Under the pieces are notes generated by a model. That model saw nothing but the letters and a program-made list of their open reading frames with translations, had not been told where the DNA came from and searched no databases. From Arthrobotrys musiformis (lineage: Eukaryota > Ascomycota > Orbiliomycetes > Orbiliales > Orbiliaceae), in assembly GCA_036971715.1 (NCBI GenBank), contig JAVHJL010000004.1, positions 3,472,001 through 3,536,000 of the forward strand: DNA of 64,000 bases. Reading direction: 5' to 3'. A program made the translations under genes and the position numbers. Shown here in pieces: positions 11,956-23,975 of the stretch; position 1 is the first letter of the stretch, and every line of letters starts with the position of its first letter.

Positions 11956-13492
11956 TAGCGAGTCTGATTTCTTGTCTTGTCTTGTCTTCTTGTCTGTTTT
12001 TCGGGATACACCACTGCGATTATCACTATTACTACGACCGCTTTTACTGTCCCCACTGTCCGGTTTTCATTGAAAAGGAAAAGGCCAAATGCCAGTCACA
12101 TACCAACCAACCCGTCCACCAGCCGCGCTACCGACACAACTTTATACTTTGACCTCTTACCGACTACCCAAACAACAACAAGAAAATACCACGGTTTTAG
12201 CACTGGTGGAAAACGGACTGATATATGTGCATTTATGTATATTATATCATAACATATCAAGTGGCTGGGGAGAAAGAGGTGGTGGTGGGGGAAAGGCGCC
12301 AAAAGCAAAGAGAGAAAGAGCCTCGGCTCGCCACTGTACGGAGGTGGTGCCTGTCCCTGACAGACGTCAAGCATGGCAGCAGCAAACAGCCCTACAAACT
12401 GACGCAAGCAAGTTATTATTACTATTCTTTCTGAGAACCCTGACCCAACTACTTGACTAGTGACCCGGAAAGTGCCGGATTTTATAACTACTCCTATGAA
12501 GCCTAGAAATTACTGCTGTCCATGACATCGCCAATACAAAATAACCGCTCGTCGTGATGTGCCTCTTCCCATTCTTCCAAATAACAGTGATAGCGGCAAT
12601 ATAGAGGGGGGAAGAAGGGAAGGTCGGAAAAGGCTAACAAACAGCTCAGCTTGATCTGATTCGCTATTAGTCAAGCTACCCCGGCTCCTTTCCTTTTGCC
12701 TTAATTTCTCCCGCCGCCGCCGGGAACGTTAGTTTGTTGAACGCTCTTTTGATTACCATCTCCATTGCATTACCTACATAGACACGTCTCTCGTCTCCCT
12801 GCACTCCGCCCGGCCCTTGGTTTCTGAAGCTGGCGATGTTCTCCCCCGACCGCGAGGCCGTTTTCTACGAATAGAACCCGATCGAAGACCTGGGACCCTC
12901 CAAACGTGGCCGAACCCTCGTAAATCTAAAGTCCGTCGTTTGCATAGGTTACCGCCTGCGCTTACAATCGAACACGCTCGACCGACTCACCCGGCTATCG
13001 ACTCTCCTCTTCCCACGAGACGGCGCCGACAATCAATCATCTTTTAAAAGGAAATTTGGCCTATTGCTCACCAGCTATTTACCACTGCCGCTTCTATTTC
13101 TTGCACCTCCTCCTCCTGCTACCTTCCACCGTCTCACTATCACCAACTTACCACGGCTGGCTTCGAGCTTCTTAAACATCGACATTCCTCAACGTTAATT
13201 AACAGTTCACCAGTGCTGCCACTTGTCAGGGCCCCCCGCCCATTTAATACTTAATACACACACTTACCTCTCGATCATTTATTCTTGCGTTAATTATTCA
13301 GCGAGCCTGCTATCGGATACCCCACAATCATTACCTACAGCTGGAGCGAGGCTTCCTATCCTTAACTGGGCGCCGGAGCTGGGGGTTCTAACTCTGCTCT
13401 AGTGTGCTCCACCACTAGCTACCCGCCGCTATTTACCATTACGATTTTTATTACTATTACCATAAAATTCACGACTATTACTATTACCCGCC
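11956..13492. other. Intergenic, RPN10 3' side and kinesin-3 leader
   Basis: About 1.5 kb between two plus-strand genes. The left part is probably RPN10 3' UTR. The right part (about 13080-13492) is rich in pyrimidines and ACTATTAC-type runs and ends at CCGCCATG, consistent with a long unstructured leader for the kinesin gene. No further gene was recognised. Confidence 0.5.
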
Positions 13493-16400
13493 ATGTCTGC
13501 CGGAAACATCAAAGTCGTCGTCCGTGTACGGCCGTTCAACTCGCGAGGTACCGTCATCCCCCCCACCACCTACCCACCATATGCATATCTACCATATCCA
13601 CCAAACTTCTTTACTGATAAAATACTAAATTCGAGAAAACAGAAAAGGACCGCGGCGCAAAATGTATCGTTCAAATGAAAGACAGTCAAACAATCCTCAC
13701 CCCTCCACCGGGCGTAACGGACTCTTCAACCCCGAGAAAGGGCGCCAGCACAGCCATAAAAGCCGACGGACCCAAAGTTTTCAATTTCGACAGATCGTAC
13801 TGGAGTTTCGACAGAAGCGACGGTCATTATGCCGGCCAAGACGATTTGTTCACAGACCTGGGGGGTCCGTTGTTGGATAATGCTTTCCAGGGGTATAATA
13901 ATTGTATTTTTGCGTATGGACAGACGGGGAGTGGGAAGAGTTATTCTATGGTTTGTCGCTTCCTTTTTTGTTTGAGGCAATTGGGGGTTTTGGGGAATGT
14001 GGTGAAGCTGATGAGATATGGGATTTTTTTTTTAGATGGGATACGGCGAGGAGTACGGCATAATACCGCGGATTTGCCAGAACATCTTCGAGAGAATGTG
14101 AGTGCTTCCTTTCTTTCGTTCACATTCCCCGCCGTGTGCTGGCGTTTCTCTCTTGGAAATTTCGGATATGTTCTAGAAGGGTACCCCAAGCAGAAGGCTA
14201 TAGAAGCTGACCATTGCCCCGGTTTTTGACATTTTAGAACTTCGGAAAAGGACCCGAATATTGTTTCCACCGTTGAGGTCTCCTACCTCGAAATTTACAA
14301 TGGTATTTCTCACTTTTTAAACTCTTCTATAAAATTCTCAAGCATACTAACGTCACATACAGAAAAGGTCCGCGACCTACTAAACCCTTCCAACAAAGGC
14401 GCCCTCAAAGTCCGCGAACACCCCTCGTTAGGACCCTACGTCGAAGACCTCGCCAAACTCGTCGTCACCAGTTTCCGAGAAATCGAAAACCTCATGGACG
14501 AAGGCAACAAAGCCCGTACCGTAGCCGCAACAAACATGAACGAAACATCATCCCGCTCTCACGCCGTATTCACATTAATCCTCACCCAGAAACGACATGA
14601 CGTAGAAACGGGATTCGACACCGAAAAGGTCTCTAGGATATCACTGGTCGATCTTGCTGGTTCTGAGAGAGCTACGTCCACCGGTGCTACGGGTGCGAGA
14701 TTAAAAGAAGGAGCGGAGATTAACAGATCGTTGAGTACGCTCGGTAGAGTCATTGCCGCATTAGCAGATTTAAGTTCCGGAGGGAAGAAGAAGGGAGCGC
14801 TGGTACCGTACCGTGATTCGGTGTTAACATGGTTATTAAAGGACTCCCTGGGCGGGAATAGCATGACCGCAATGATAGCGGCTATTTCCCCCGCTGACAT
14901 AAATTGGGACGAAACATTATCAACACTGCGATATGCCGATTCCGCGAAGAGGATTAAGAACCATGCTGTTGTCAACGAGGATCCGAACGCCAGGATGATC
15001 AGGGAGCTCAAAGAGGAACTTCAGCAGTTACGGCAGAAGCTTTCTGGCGGTGGTGGAGCTGAGGAGGAGAAATATGATGCTTCTGTGCCTCTTGAGAAAC
15101 AGATTGTTACGATCACCTCGACGGATGGAAGTGTGCGGAAGGTTTCGAAGGCGGAGATTGCAGAGCAACTTGGGGCGAGTGAGAAGCTGCTCAAGGAGGT
15201 GAACCAGACGTGGGAAGAGAAGCTGGAGAAGACGCAACAGATACAGAAGGAGAGAGAGGCGGCGTTGGAGGAGTTGGGGATTAGTATCGAGAAAGACTTT
15301 ATAGGGATGAGTATGCCCAAGAGGATACCGCATTTGGTCAATCTAAGGTATGATAATTCCCTCCATCTTAAAAGTACCAGGATGTACCCTCAAAGGTCAC
15401 CCGTCTACGGTTCCACGAATGACAAACATCTAACCAACCAATCAAATATAAAAAAACAAACAGCGACGACCCCCTCCTCGCCGAATGTCTCGTCTACAAC
15501 ATCAAAGCCGGCGACACCACAGTCGGCAACGTAGAATCCGCCACCACAACAGCGCAGATAAAACTCAACGGTTCCAAAATCCTTCCCGACCACTGTCGTT
15601 TCGAAAACGTGAACGACGTGGTAACCCTGATACCCAACGAAGGCGCCGCAGTAATGGTCAACGGATTACGTATCGAAGGCCCCAAGAGATTACGAACAGG
15701 GTACAGAGTCATCCTCGGCGATTTCCACATTTTTAGGTTCAACCACCCGAATGAAGCCCGCGCCGAACGGGATAAATTACACCGACAGAGTCTGGCGGGG
15801 ACGATAGCTGAGCATCGACATACGAACAGTAACGGTGGATTCATGGAAGGAGGCCCCGGTTCCGACGCCGAGAGCAGTAGACCTGATTCTCCGGCCTTGG
15901 TACCACCGACTAACAAAGAAATCGACTGGTCGTTCGCACAGCGGGAGGCGTTAATGGCGCAGGGACTCGATCCGATAAAAATCAATGGGATGAGTGATGA
16001 GGAACTTAATGCGCTGCTGCAGGGTGTTCAGAAGGCGTACAATTTGAGAAAAGGGAAGGTTGACGACGATGATTTGGAGTCTGTTGCGAGCTTTTCGGCG
16101 GGGACTGCCGGTGGGGATAGTAGACGGGAACGGTATACGAGTAATGGGACTATCGATAACTTCTCGTTAGATACGAGCTTAACGGTTCCCGGAACGCCGC
16201 AGAGGGATGAGGAGGAGGAGAGGGTTAGGGTGTTGAAGGAGGAGTTACAGGTTCAACTTGAAGCGCAGAAGGAGTTCCAAGAACGATTAAAGGTCGCGGA
16301 GGAGACTCACGTCGAGGTGGAAGAGATTAAAGCGCAAAAAGTGAAGATGGAGGAGGAACTTAAGGCTGCGGAAAGACGGTTGGAAGACCAAAAGAAAGAG

Positions 16401-18935
16401 TGGGAACGACGGCATCAGGAGATGGAGTTGAAGTTGGAGGAGATGGCGCTTTCCTCTCCGCAGGCTAGGGGTCGTGCTGTTTCACCTACGCCACCGAGGA
16501 CGGGTAGTGTTACGCCTGCGCCAAACGACCTACTTTCCAAACGACAAAAGAATCTGGCTAGGGCGGCGACACAGCTGTGGAGACGGAGTAACTACGTCCG
16601 GATGGCGGAGAGCGTGTTACAATACGCCGCCGTGCTGAAGGAAGCGCAGATAATGAGCAACGAGATGGAGAAGCGGGTATTTTTCCAGTTCACAGTGTTA
16701 GATGTGGGGCATACATCCGTATCGACATACGATCTACTCATCAACGGTGTCAATGCCGACGACGACGAAGCACTGGAAATGGCGCCGAAGCCCTGCGTAG
16801 CCGTCCGAGCTATGGATTTTAATAGAAACCTGATCCATCTATGGTCTTTGGAGAAGTTACAGTTGAGGATCCGACAGATGAAGCAGATTTATCAGTACCT
16901 TTCTCGGCCGGACTACCTCTCTCACGTTCAAGGGAACGACCCATTTAGCGAACCGATATTGCCGGATTACACGCTTCTAGGGGACTCGGATATCCCGATT
17001 ACCGCGGTCTTCCAATCAAAAAGACAGTCGTTGGATTTGGAGGTTATATCACCGCATACTTGCAGCGTTATCGGAATTATCAAAGTCACGTTGGAACCGT
17101 CGACTGTGGAGGTTCCGAAGGGGAATATTGGGTTTAATGTTATTATTCACCAGCTGTTGGGGATATCGGAACGTGAGGGGACGGATATTCATGCACAGTT
17201 GTTCCTACCGTGGCTTAGTAATGCGCCTGCTACCGCCCCCGTCAGCGGATTCGATGAAGGACCGGTGAATTTCGAGAGTACCCACGTTCTCACCGCCCCA
17301 CTAAGCGCAAGGATAAAAGGCGCCATGCTCAGGGTTGGGATATTTGGAAAAATCACGGGGATGCATCTGGAGAGGCTGATGAGTTGGGATGAAATGAGGG
17401 ATCAACCGGAGATGGAGAGGAAGGGGATGAGGCTACACGAAAACGAGTTTTATACGGAGGAAAAACATGATGTGTTTGCGAAATGTCAGGTTTTGGAGCT
17501 GCAGGAGAGTGGGGAGTATACCACTGTCGATGTATTGCAGGTTAGCGAGAGCGACCAGGGGAGCTTTCAGTTACACCATGGCGTTCAGCGACGGGTTCAG
17601 GTGTGGATGGTGCATAGTTCCGGGGATATGCTGCCGCTTAAGGACGTGGCTAAGGTTGTGGTTAAAGACGTCTGTTTGGTCGGGGAGGATGGACAGGCGA
17701 GGGAGCCGAGTTCTACGAAGGAAGTTGAGTTGAGGATTGTGAAGGGACCCAGTGTTAAGAAGGGGCAGGATGGGGGTTGGGGTATTGGAGTTCTAGCGCA
17801 GTGGGATAGTAGTGCGCATAATTCGGTCCTGCTGGATAGAATGACGGCGCCGAAGTACCGGGTTCAAGTTACGATCAGTTGGGAGCTTGTGAGCGATCGA
17901 TTGGCTGAGAATGTGGTGTTCAGCCGTAAAGTGTGTTTGGAGATTCGATCCAGGCTTGTGAGGACCCCCAACGTGTTCGGGAGGATGATCAGGAGTACCA
18001 GGACTGTTGGGGCAGTGGTGGGGATGTTTCAGGTTACGGTTAAACCGCAGGTTTCGAGAAGGGCAGGGGATCTGTGGAGGATGAATTCGAGTCAGAGGTA
18101 TGTGAAGGGGGAGGAAGTGTTGAGGGGGTGGACTCCGCGGGGGATTTCGATAATTAAGGATTATCTTGCTGCGAGGAGGAGGAGGATGAGGGTTGCTGAG
18201 GTGGAGGCTGTGAAACCTTTCTTGAAACCTGAGGATTTGGAAGTTAAGAAGCCGACTTCGAATGGACATGTTAAGAAAAATGAGGGTGAGGAGGAAGAGG
18301 AGGAGGAAGAAGAGCTTGGAGAGGAGAAGAAGGCTATTTTGGAGAAGTTTGTGAAAATGTGGCCGAGGGATGGGGACCCGTTCGATAGGATTCTGTCGAA
18401 GCAGAATATCGAGCCTCCGCAAGACGGGGCGCCAGCAGTCAATGCTAATGACCAGGCCGCCGCAGAGCCCGAGCCGCCCAAGTTGGTCGCCGAGGCTCTG
18501 CATATTCCCAAGAAGTGAGTGATACAACCCCCCCCCCATTTTGCTGTTATTTTTAAGAGAGCGAATGAATGCTAACGTCAAAACAGCCCTAAACTGCAAC
18601 GCTCCGGCTATGTCTTCCGTCCCAACGACTCGGCACAGAAATGGGAAAAACAATACCTCGAACTCCGAAAGCCCTACCTGCATATCCATAGCGCAGTAAC
18701 AGGGGAGGAGTTGATGGCGGTCAATCTATCGGAATGCACACTTGACTACGAACCCGCAAACGGAATGGGAGGGTTGATGTCGAAGGAAAACGTGTTTGCG
18801 ATATACGCACCTCAGAGCAGTTATCGATTCGCGACGAGGACGGAGAAGGAGAAGATGGACTGGATTGTGGCTATTGATAATAGCTACTTTAGCGAGGGTC
18901 GGGATGGTGGGGGTAGAGGGGGAGGGGAGCGGTGA
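13493..18935 (+). CDS. uncA: Kinesin-3 motor (UNC-104/KIF1 family)
   Basis: Seven exons: 13493..13547, 13643..13950, 14036..14097, 14238..14302, 14363..15347, 15464..18514 and 18587..18935. The product is about 1,624 aa, the usual size for fungal UncA. All junctions keep phase. Motor domain (about 1-360): [15 protein letters not shown]-loop [11 protein letters not shown] (about 111-121), switch I NETSSRSH (about 222-229) and switch [10 protein letters not shown]. An FHA domain follows at about residues 492-590 ([31 protein letters not shown]). Then come a coiled coil (about 690-780), KIF1B and DUF3694-type regions, and a C-terminal PH domain (about 1515-1610; [20 protein letters not shown]). 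Kinesin-3 proteins carry endosomes and vesicles toward microtubule plus ends, and the PH domain binds phosphoinositides on cargo. The exon 2/3 junction lies directly after the P-loop. Confidence 0.95.
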
Positions 18936-19942
18936 CTAGCCGTACGTAAGGACCTCGGGAGTCCGAGAGGTCCGCTGGGGAGCTGGGCGGGGTTGTTTTC
19001 GGTGATATTGTGAGCGTTCACTCTGTACGAGAGGTTGCAAATTCGACGGTCACAATCATATCAGGCGGAGTGGACGTCTTAGGTGGAGAAGGAGGGGATA
19101 AGGGGACGAGGGGTGTGGAGAGGCGGTGGATGTGTATATTCTTGATCCAAGGGCGGGGTCATCTTTCTTTTTGTCCTTTTTGATTCTTTTTTCCAGCAAA
19201 TATACTGGGGGTCCGGTGGGTTCGGCTACAATGGCTTTCTTGATGACGAGATGACTTGCTCTCTCTTTCTTTTCTTTCCTTTCTTTTGGGATTTTCTTTA
19301 CGAAATGGATTGGTTATGTTTATGCGAGCTGGCGATGATAAAAAGAGGAATACCCTGCACGCATGCTTTTCACGATTGTTTGAATTCCCCCGGGCTTACT
19401 GTCTTTTGTTCAGATGTATTTATTATATTCTCCTGAGTAGCTAGAACTAGAGTGTCTATTGCTAGTGTCTTATTTGGATATCCTGTCGATTAATATAATA
19501 GAGGGGGTTTTTGAGTGAAGAATGGAATGAGAGTGTTGACAATGTTGTCTTTTGTACCTTTATATTCCCTGAAGACAGCTTGAAAGTAGCTCAGTTCAGC
19601 TTGGCCAAATTACAAACCTCCCAGCTGACCTGCTCCCTAAAAAAAAAAAAAAAGAATTAATTGCCCCAACCAAAAAAGTTTGGCTGCGAAACGGCTATCG
19701 GCGCTTGAAGGAATATATCCGTCGTTCCCATCGGATTTTCTTTATTTGTGGACCCCCTTTCGCTTTTAATATCTTTTTTGATATATAAAGAGTGACCATG
19801 ATCACTTCTTCGACGGCGGCGCTGGGAATTATTACTGTTCGATCGGAGAGCGAGGCTTTGGTCAGAGCTGTCCCGCTGCTATTACTGCTACATTCATAAT
19901 CACGACTGCGATCGATTTCGCGATTACATTTTTCCGGCCCCG
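18936..19942. other. Intergenic, kinesin 3' side and TPC1 promoter
   Basis: About 1 kb, with a likely 3' UTR for the kinesin gene and the promoter of the carrier gene. It holds a 14-A run near 19640. The short frames are not protein-like. Confidence 0.5.
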
Positions 19943-19984
19943 ATGATGATGACATCGCGTGAGACCGAGAAGGTACCTTTTTTC

Positions 19985-20022
<38 letters not shown>

Positions 20023-21217
20023 TGATAGGTGGATTACTAATACCTTGTCTTTTATAGCGAAGGGCTGTTAGCTCGAGTAAAACGCCCATGATAGCTGGCG
20101 CCGTTGCCGGTGTGGTTTCTCGGTATGCCTTTTGACTCTGCAAACCGCCAAACGTTTCGTATATAAAAGGGAAAGAATCGCTGATGGAAGGGATGGATGG
20201 ATAGTTTCTGCATAGCTCCGCTCGACGTCGTTAAAATCCGACTTCAACTGCAACCGCAGCTGTTGATTCAACATGCCCTCCCTGTCGCTGGAAGTACCCC
20301 CGTTGGAACGCTGTATAATGGTATTTACGGCACCATGAGGACTATTATCCGCGAAGAAGGCGTGACTGTACGTCTCCTCCCCTCTATTTCATGTAGTGGT
20401 ATATATGCTAAGAATAGTGGGAAAAAAGGCATTATGGAAAGGCAACATCCCGGCCGAACTCCTCTACCTCACCTACGGCGCCGCCCAATTCTTCATCTAC
20501 GCACAAACGCAGCAGCTTCTGTCGTCTTATTCCAATTTCCCTTCGTCGATGGTTAACACCGCCTCCGGCGGTATCGCAGGCGGATTGGCGACATCGATAA
20601 CATACCCCCTCGACCTCCTGCGCACCCGCTTCGCAGCTTCGAAGACAATAGAAGGCAAAACCGGCGTCTACGGCAGCATCTCTGCCGCCATAAGGGGGAT
20701 CTATAAAGACGAGGGTATCAGAGGATTCTACCGCGGCGGCGGGGCTGCAGTGGTACAAATCGTCCCATACATGGGATTATTCTTCGGCAGCTACGAAGGT
20801 GTCAAAACCGCGTTTTTATCGGTTCCGTTTTCATCGATTGGGTTGTTGGTGCCGTTTAATGCCAATGATCATCCGGTACTTTCCTCGCTGGCGGGGAAGG
20901 GGAGTATCGATGCGATTTCGGGGATTACGGCGGGGGTTATTGCGAAGACTGGGGTTTTTCCGCTGGATACTATTCGGAAACGGTTGCAGGTTCAGGGGCC
21001 GACGAGGACGGGGTATGTGCATGGTGATATTCCGGTTTATGATAGAGGGATTATGTGGTGCGGGAGGGAGGTGGTGAGGAGGGAAGGGTGGAGGGGGTTG
21101 TATAGAGGGTTGACCGTGAGTCTTGTTAAGGCTGCACCGGCTAGTGCGGTTACGATGTGGACTTATGGACGGGCGGTGGAGGTTATCGGGTGGATTGAGG
21201 GGAGGGAGGGGGTATGA
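19943..21217 (+). CDS. TPC1: Mitochondrial carrier, likely thiamine pyrophosphate carrier Tpc1
   Basis: Four exons: 19943..19972, 20058..20122, 20205..20367 and 20429..21217, about 348 aa. Three consecutive in-frame ATGs (19943, 19946, 19949) leave the exact start open. All three carrier repeats are present, with the signatures PLDVVKIRLQ, PLDLLRTRF and PLDTIRKRLQ. Six membrane helices are expected in the inner mitochondrial membrane. The opening MIAGAVAGVVSRFCIAPLDV and the downstream ALWKGNIPAELLYLTYGAAQ fit the Tpc1 branch, which imports thiamine pyrophosphate for pyruvate and oxoglutarate dehydrogenases. Substrate assignment is by family resemblance. Intron 1 carries a 29-T run at 19987-20015. 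The gene is convergent with RNA1. Confidence 0.88.
19987..20015 (+). repeat. Poly(T) run inside TPC1 intron 1
   Basis: An uninterrupted run of about 29 T lies in the 85-nt intron between exons 1 and 2, about 40 nt before the acceptor. It acts as an exaggerated polypyrimidine tract in position, but may simply be a slippage-prone homopolymer whose length is uncertain in the assembly. Confidence 0.75.
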
Positions 21218-21557
21218 TTCTTCTGCATTGCTGGGGTTTAAAATACACTTGGTTTGCAATTGTTCTGGGGTTATAGACGGGTTTATAGACGGGGTTTATG
21301 GAGTTTTTTTTTATGGGAACGGGATTATATTAATTTTAATTGATATTCCACATATCATCAAACCTGTGGAATTTCTTTCTTTCTTGGTCTTATTCTTTAG
21401 AGAAAAGTTAGAAAGGGAGGCGGGGGGGAGGAAGGAAGGCTTTATTCATGTACACAATAAGGGCTCTGTATCAAACGAAGAGACTTGAAAAGAAAAATAT
21501 AATAGTGGCTTAATAGAGTAAAAGAATAAAAGGGTAAAAGAAGGGAGGGAAGGTAAA
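21218..21557. other. Convergent 3' ends of TPC1 and RNA1
   Basis: The 340 bases between two converging genes are A/T-rich with mixed purine runs. They must hold both 3' UTRs. Nothing else is seen. Confidence 0.6.
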
Positions 21558-22856
21558 TTAAGCAGACGGCTTGGAGTCCGAGATCGTGGTCTTGCCTAGT
21601 ATATCTGCCAAATCGTCGACGTTCTTGTCCTTCTCCTGCGGAACATTCGCCGCCTCTGCATCCTCTGCGTCCTTGACGATTCTCTCCCTCGCCTCTTCCT
21701 TCTCCTCGTCTTCCTCTTCCTCCTCCTCTTCTTCCTCCTCTTCCTCTTCTTCTTCTTCGTCGCTGGGTTCCTCCATCTCGTCTAGTTCGTCTAGTTCGCC
21801 CAACCCTCTATCCTCAAAGATATCTCTAATCTCATTAACCAAATCATCCTCCTCGGAGAAGCAATTACCGTTTAACTCCAACAGCTCCAACTTCTCAAGG
21901 ACCTTCACGGCACCCTTCAACGACTTCAACGCCTTCTTATTGATATCGTTGAACTGCAGCCTCAACACCCTCATCTCCTTATTATTCCCCTTTTCCAACT
22001 TTTCAGCCAGAAGAGTTGTCCCCCTGGCACCCAATAGAACCTCGCCCACCCCCAATTCCTTAATAACAGTCCAAGCACCCACGACCGACGCCAACGCCTT
22101 CGCCCCCTTGAGTGTAAAAGTGTTGTCTTGTAAATCCAGAATCTCAAGTTCGGTACAGTGCACCAAACCGTTGGAGAGTAACTGCGAGATACCCTCCGGT
22201 CGAATTCCGTTCTGTACCATTCTTACGACTTTAACACCCGTATGCGCGGCGAAGGCTTTACTCCAGGCGTCCATGCTACCGCTTTCGAGTCTATTCCTGC
22301 CGCAGACGACGGTTTCGAGCTTCGGATGGCTCGAGGATTTTTTGGAAGCTAGTAGGGTTAAAGCATTTGCGATTGCTGTTCCGCAGAGGGGGCCTAGGCC
22401 GTTGTTGTTGAGGATTAGGTGCTGCAGTGGGAGGTGGGAGGATAGGAAGGCGACCAGCTGGGGTTCCATGCGTTTTCCGAAGGCGTTGTCGGAGAGGTTT
22501 ATGGTTGTTAGGTTTTGGTGGGGGAGGAGGGCGGGGAGGAGGGCGTCTAGGGATTGGGGGATTTCATCGATCGTGCGGGAGGTGTAGATGTCTGCCAGGT
22601 TTGCTGTCTGTACTCTCAATTAGCTTATGTGACTACGACGGTGGATATGGATATGGATTGAATTGGGTACCTTCAGCTTGGACTTGGTTTTGAGGACTTC
22701 GGCGAGGGCCTTGGAGGCCTCGATGCCGATGGTGTTGCCCTGAAGGATGAATTCTTCGACGTCATTGTTGGCGATGAGGGCTTCGAGGTGGGGCTCGATG
22801 TCGGCTTTGGAGGAGAGCTTGAGAGCTTTGTTCTCCAGCGAGAACGTGGTGGCCAT
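21558..22856 (-). CDS. RNA1: Ran GTPase-activating protein (RanGAP, Rna1)
   Basis: Two exons: 22856..22671 and 22607..21558, separated by a 63-nt intron, about 411 aa. The frame joins TKSKLK to TANLADIYTSR with no phase change. Leucine-rich repeats fill most of the protein, for example LTTINLSDNAFG, LQHLILNNNGLGPLCG and LEILDLQDNTFTLKGA. They form the RanGAP crescent, and the conserved Asn/Arg positions that promote GTP hydrolysis are plausible in CGRNRLE. A strongly acidic tail of more than 15 consecutive Glu follows (about residues 335-355), as in yeast Rna1. RanGAP acts in the cytosol and at nuclear pores to keep Ran GDP-bound outside the nucleus, driving nuclear transport and spindle assembly. 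It is divergent from COX17 and convergent with TPC1. Confidence 0.93.
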
Positions 22857-23210
22857 CTTTTTTGTTTACTGTCGGTGTCTATTATCTAACGGTCTAATAG
22901 TAATGATAGCGGCGATGCGATGGCGATGGATGAAGTCGTGGTGGTTGGTCTTGTGATCGATGGGGAAGTCTAGAAGGGGGTAGGGGAAAGGTCAAGCGAG
23001 GAGGGGAGAAGAGAAGAGAAGAGAAAACCCCCACCAAAGCTTTTTTTTGGCTGAGACAAGGGTCCCCGGCTGCTGGCTGGATTAACTAATCGGCTTAATC
23101 ACGCCAGCTTAGAAATCGCGACTTTCTCTTTCCTCAACTTCACTTCCTTCACTATACATACTACCACCAGAGAAAAGGGAGTACGGATACAAGGAATAAA
23201 TACAGACACA
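22857..23210. promoter_or_regulatory. Divergent promoter region of RNA1 and COX17
   Basis: A 354-base region separates the two start codons, so both promoters and leaders lie here. AAGAGAAGAG purine runs occur at about 23006-23026. I could not assign specific factor sites. Confidence 0.5.
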
Positions 23211-23472
23211 ATGCTCGACTTCCTCTTCGGCTCAAAACCCCGTAAGTCCTATCAAACCAGCAATTTTTATATAATCGCTAACAAGATCCGCAGAACCGGC
23301 CGCGGAAAAAAAGGCAGACGAAAAGCCAAAACCCTGCTGCGTCTGCAAGCCCGAAAAGTCCGCCAGGGACGAGTGCATGCTCAAGTCCACCACCGATGCA
23401 CCCGAGGTCGAGTGCAAAGATTTCATCAAGACGTATAAACTCTGCATGGAGGGGTTCGGCTTCAAAGTCTAG
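23211..23472 (+). CDS. COX17: Copper chaperone Cox17
   Basis: Two exons: 23211..23241 and 23294..23472, with a 52-nt intron, giving a 69-aa protein. The copper-binding motif KPCCVCKPEKSARDEC is intact, and the second Cx9C pair (ECKDFIKTYKLC) completes the twin CX9C fold. Cox17 is imported into the mitochondrial intermembrane space by the Mia40 route and passes copper to Sco1 and Cox11 for cytochrome c oxidase. Length and cysteine spacing match the family. The first exon encodes only MLDFLFGSKP, so a plain reading-frame search would miss the true start. The gene shares a promoter region with RNA1. Confidence 0.95.
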
Positions 23473-23975
23473 CTCTCATACTACTAGACTCGCTCCCAAT
23501 TCCCATTGATCTATATCAACAATGGGGGATTTTGTGAGCTGTATAAGCTTGAGGGGAGGTGGTATGAGGGGTATCGGAGGATGTAGATACGATGCAGAGG
23601 TGTAATGTATATACTTACTTGGGCATTTTCCTGGAGTTCTAGATTCTGTTGTTTCAAAAATTTTGATCGGATGGGATATTTATATCAATATCAATAGAGA
23701 TGGGGATGATAATGGAATTCACACTCGCCGCTTTAATAACCATTGGACCTGATTTAAATTAACTCCTTCCTTATATATGATTTGGAAAGTCAAAGTTAGA
23801 ACTACAGTGGGGGGTATCTTCTATATAATAAAAATAAAAATAAAAGAAAAAGGTATATAAAAGGGCCATGGCATTGTAAATAGCGACCAGAAAACGCCTG
23901 AAGATGAGTATGACAGGACGGGACAGACCATACGATGGCCTAGCCCGAGACAACAGTACGAGAGGCATATTAGAC
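23473..23975. other. Convergent 3' region of COX17 and TAF7
   Basis: About 500 A/T-rich bases between converging genes, with AAAATAAAAATAAAA runs near 23830. They hold the 3' UTRs. No gene was recognised. Confidence 0.6.
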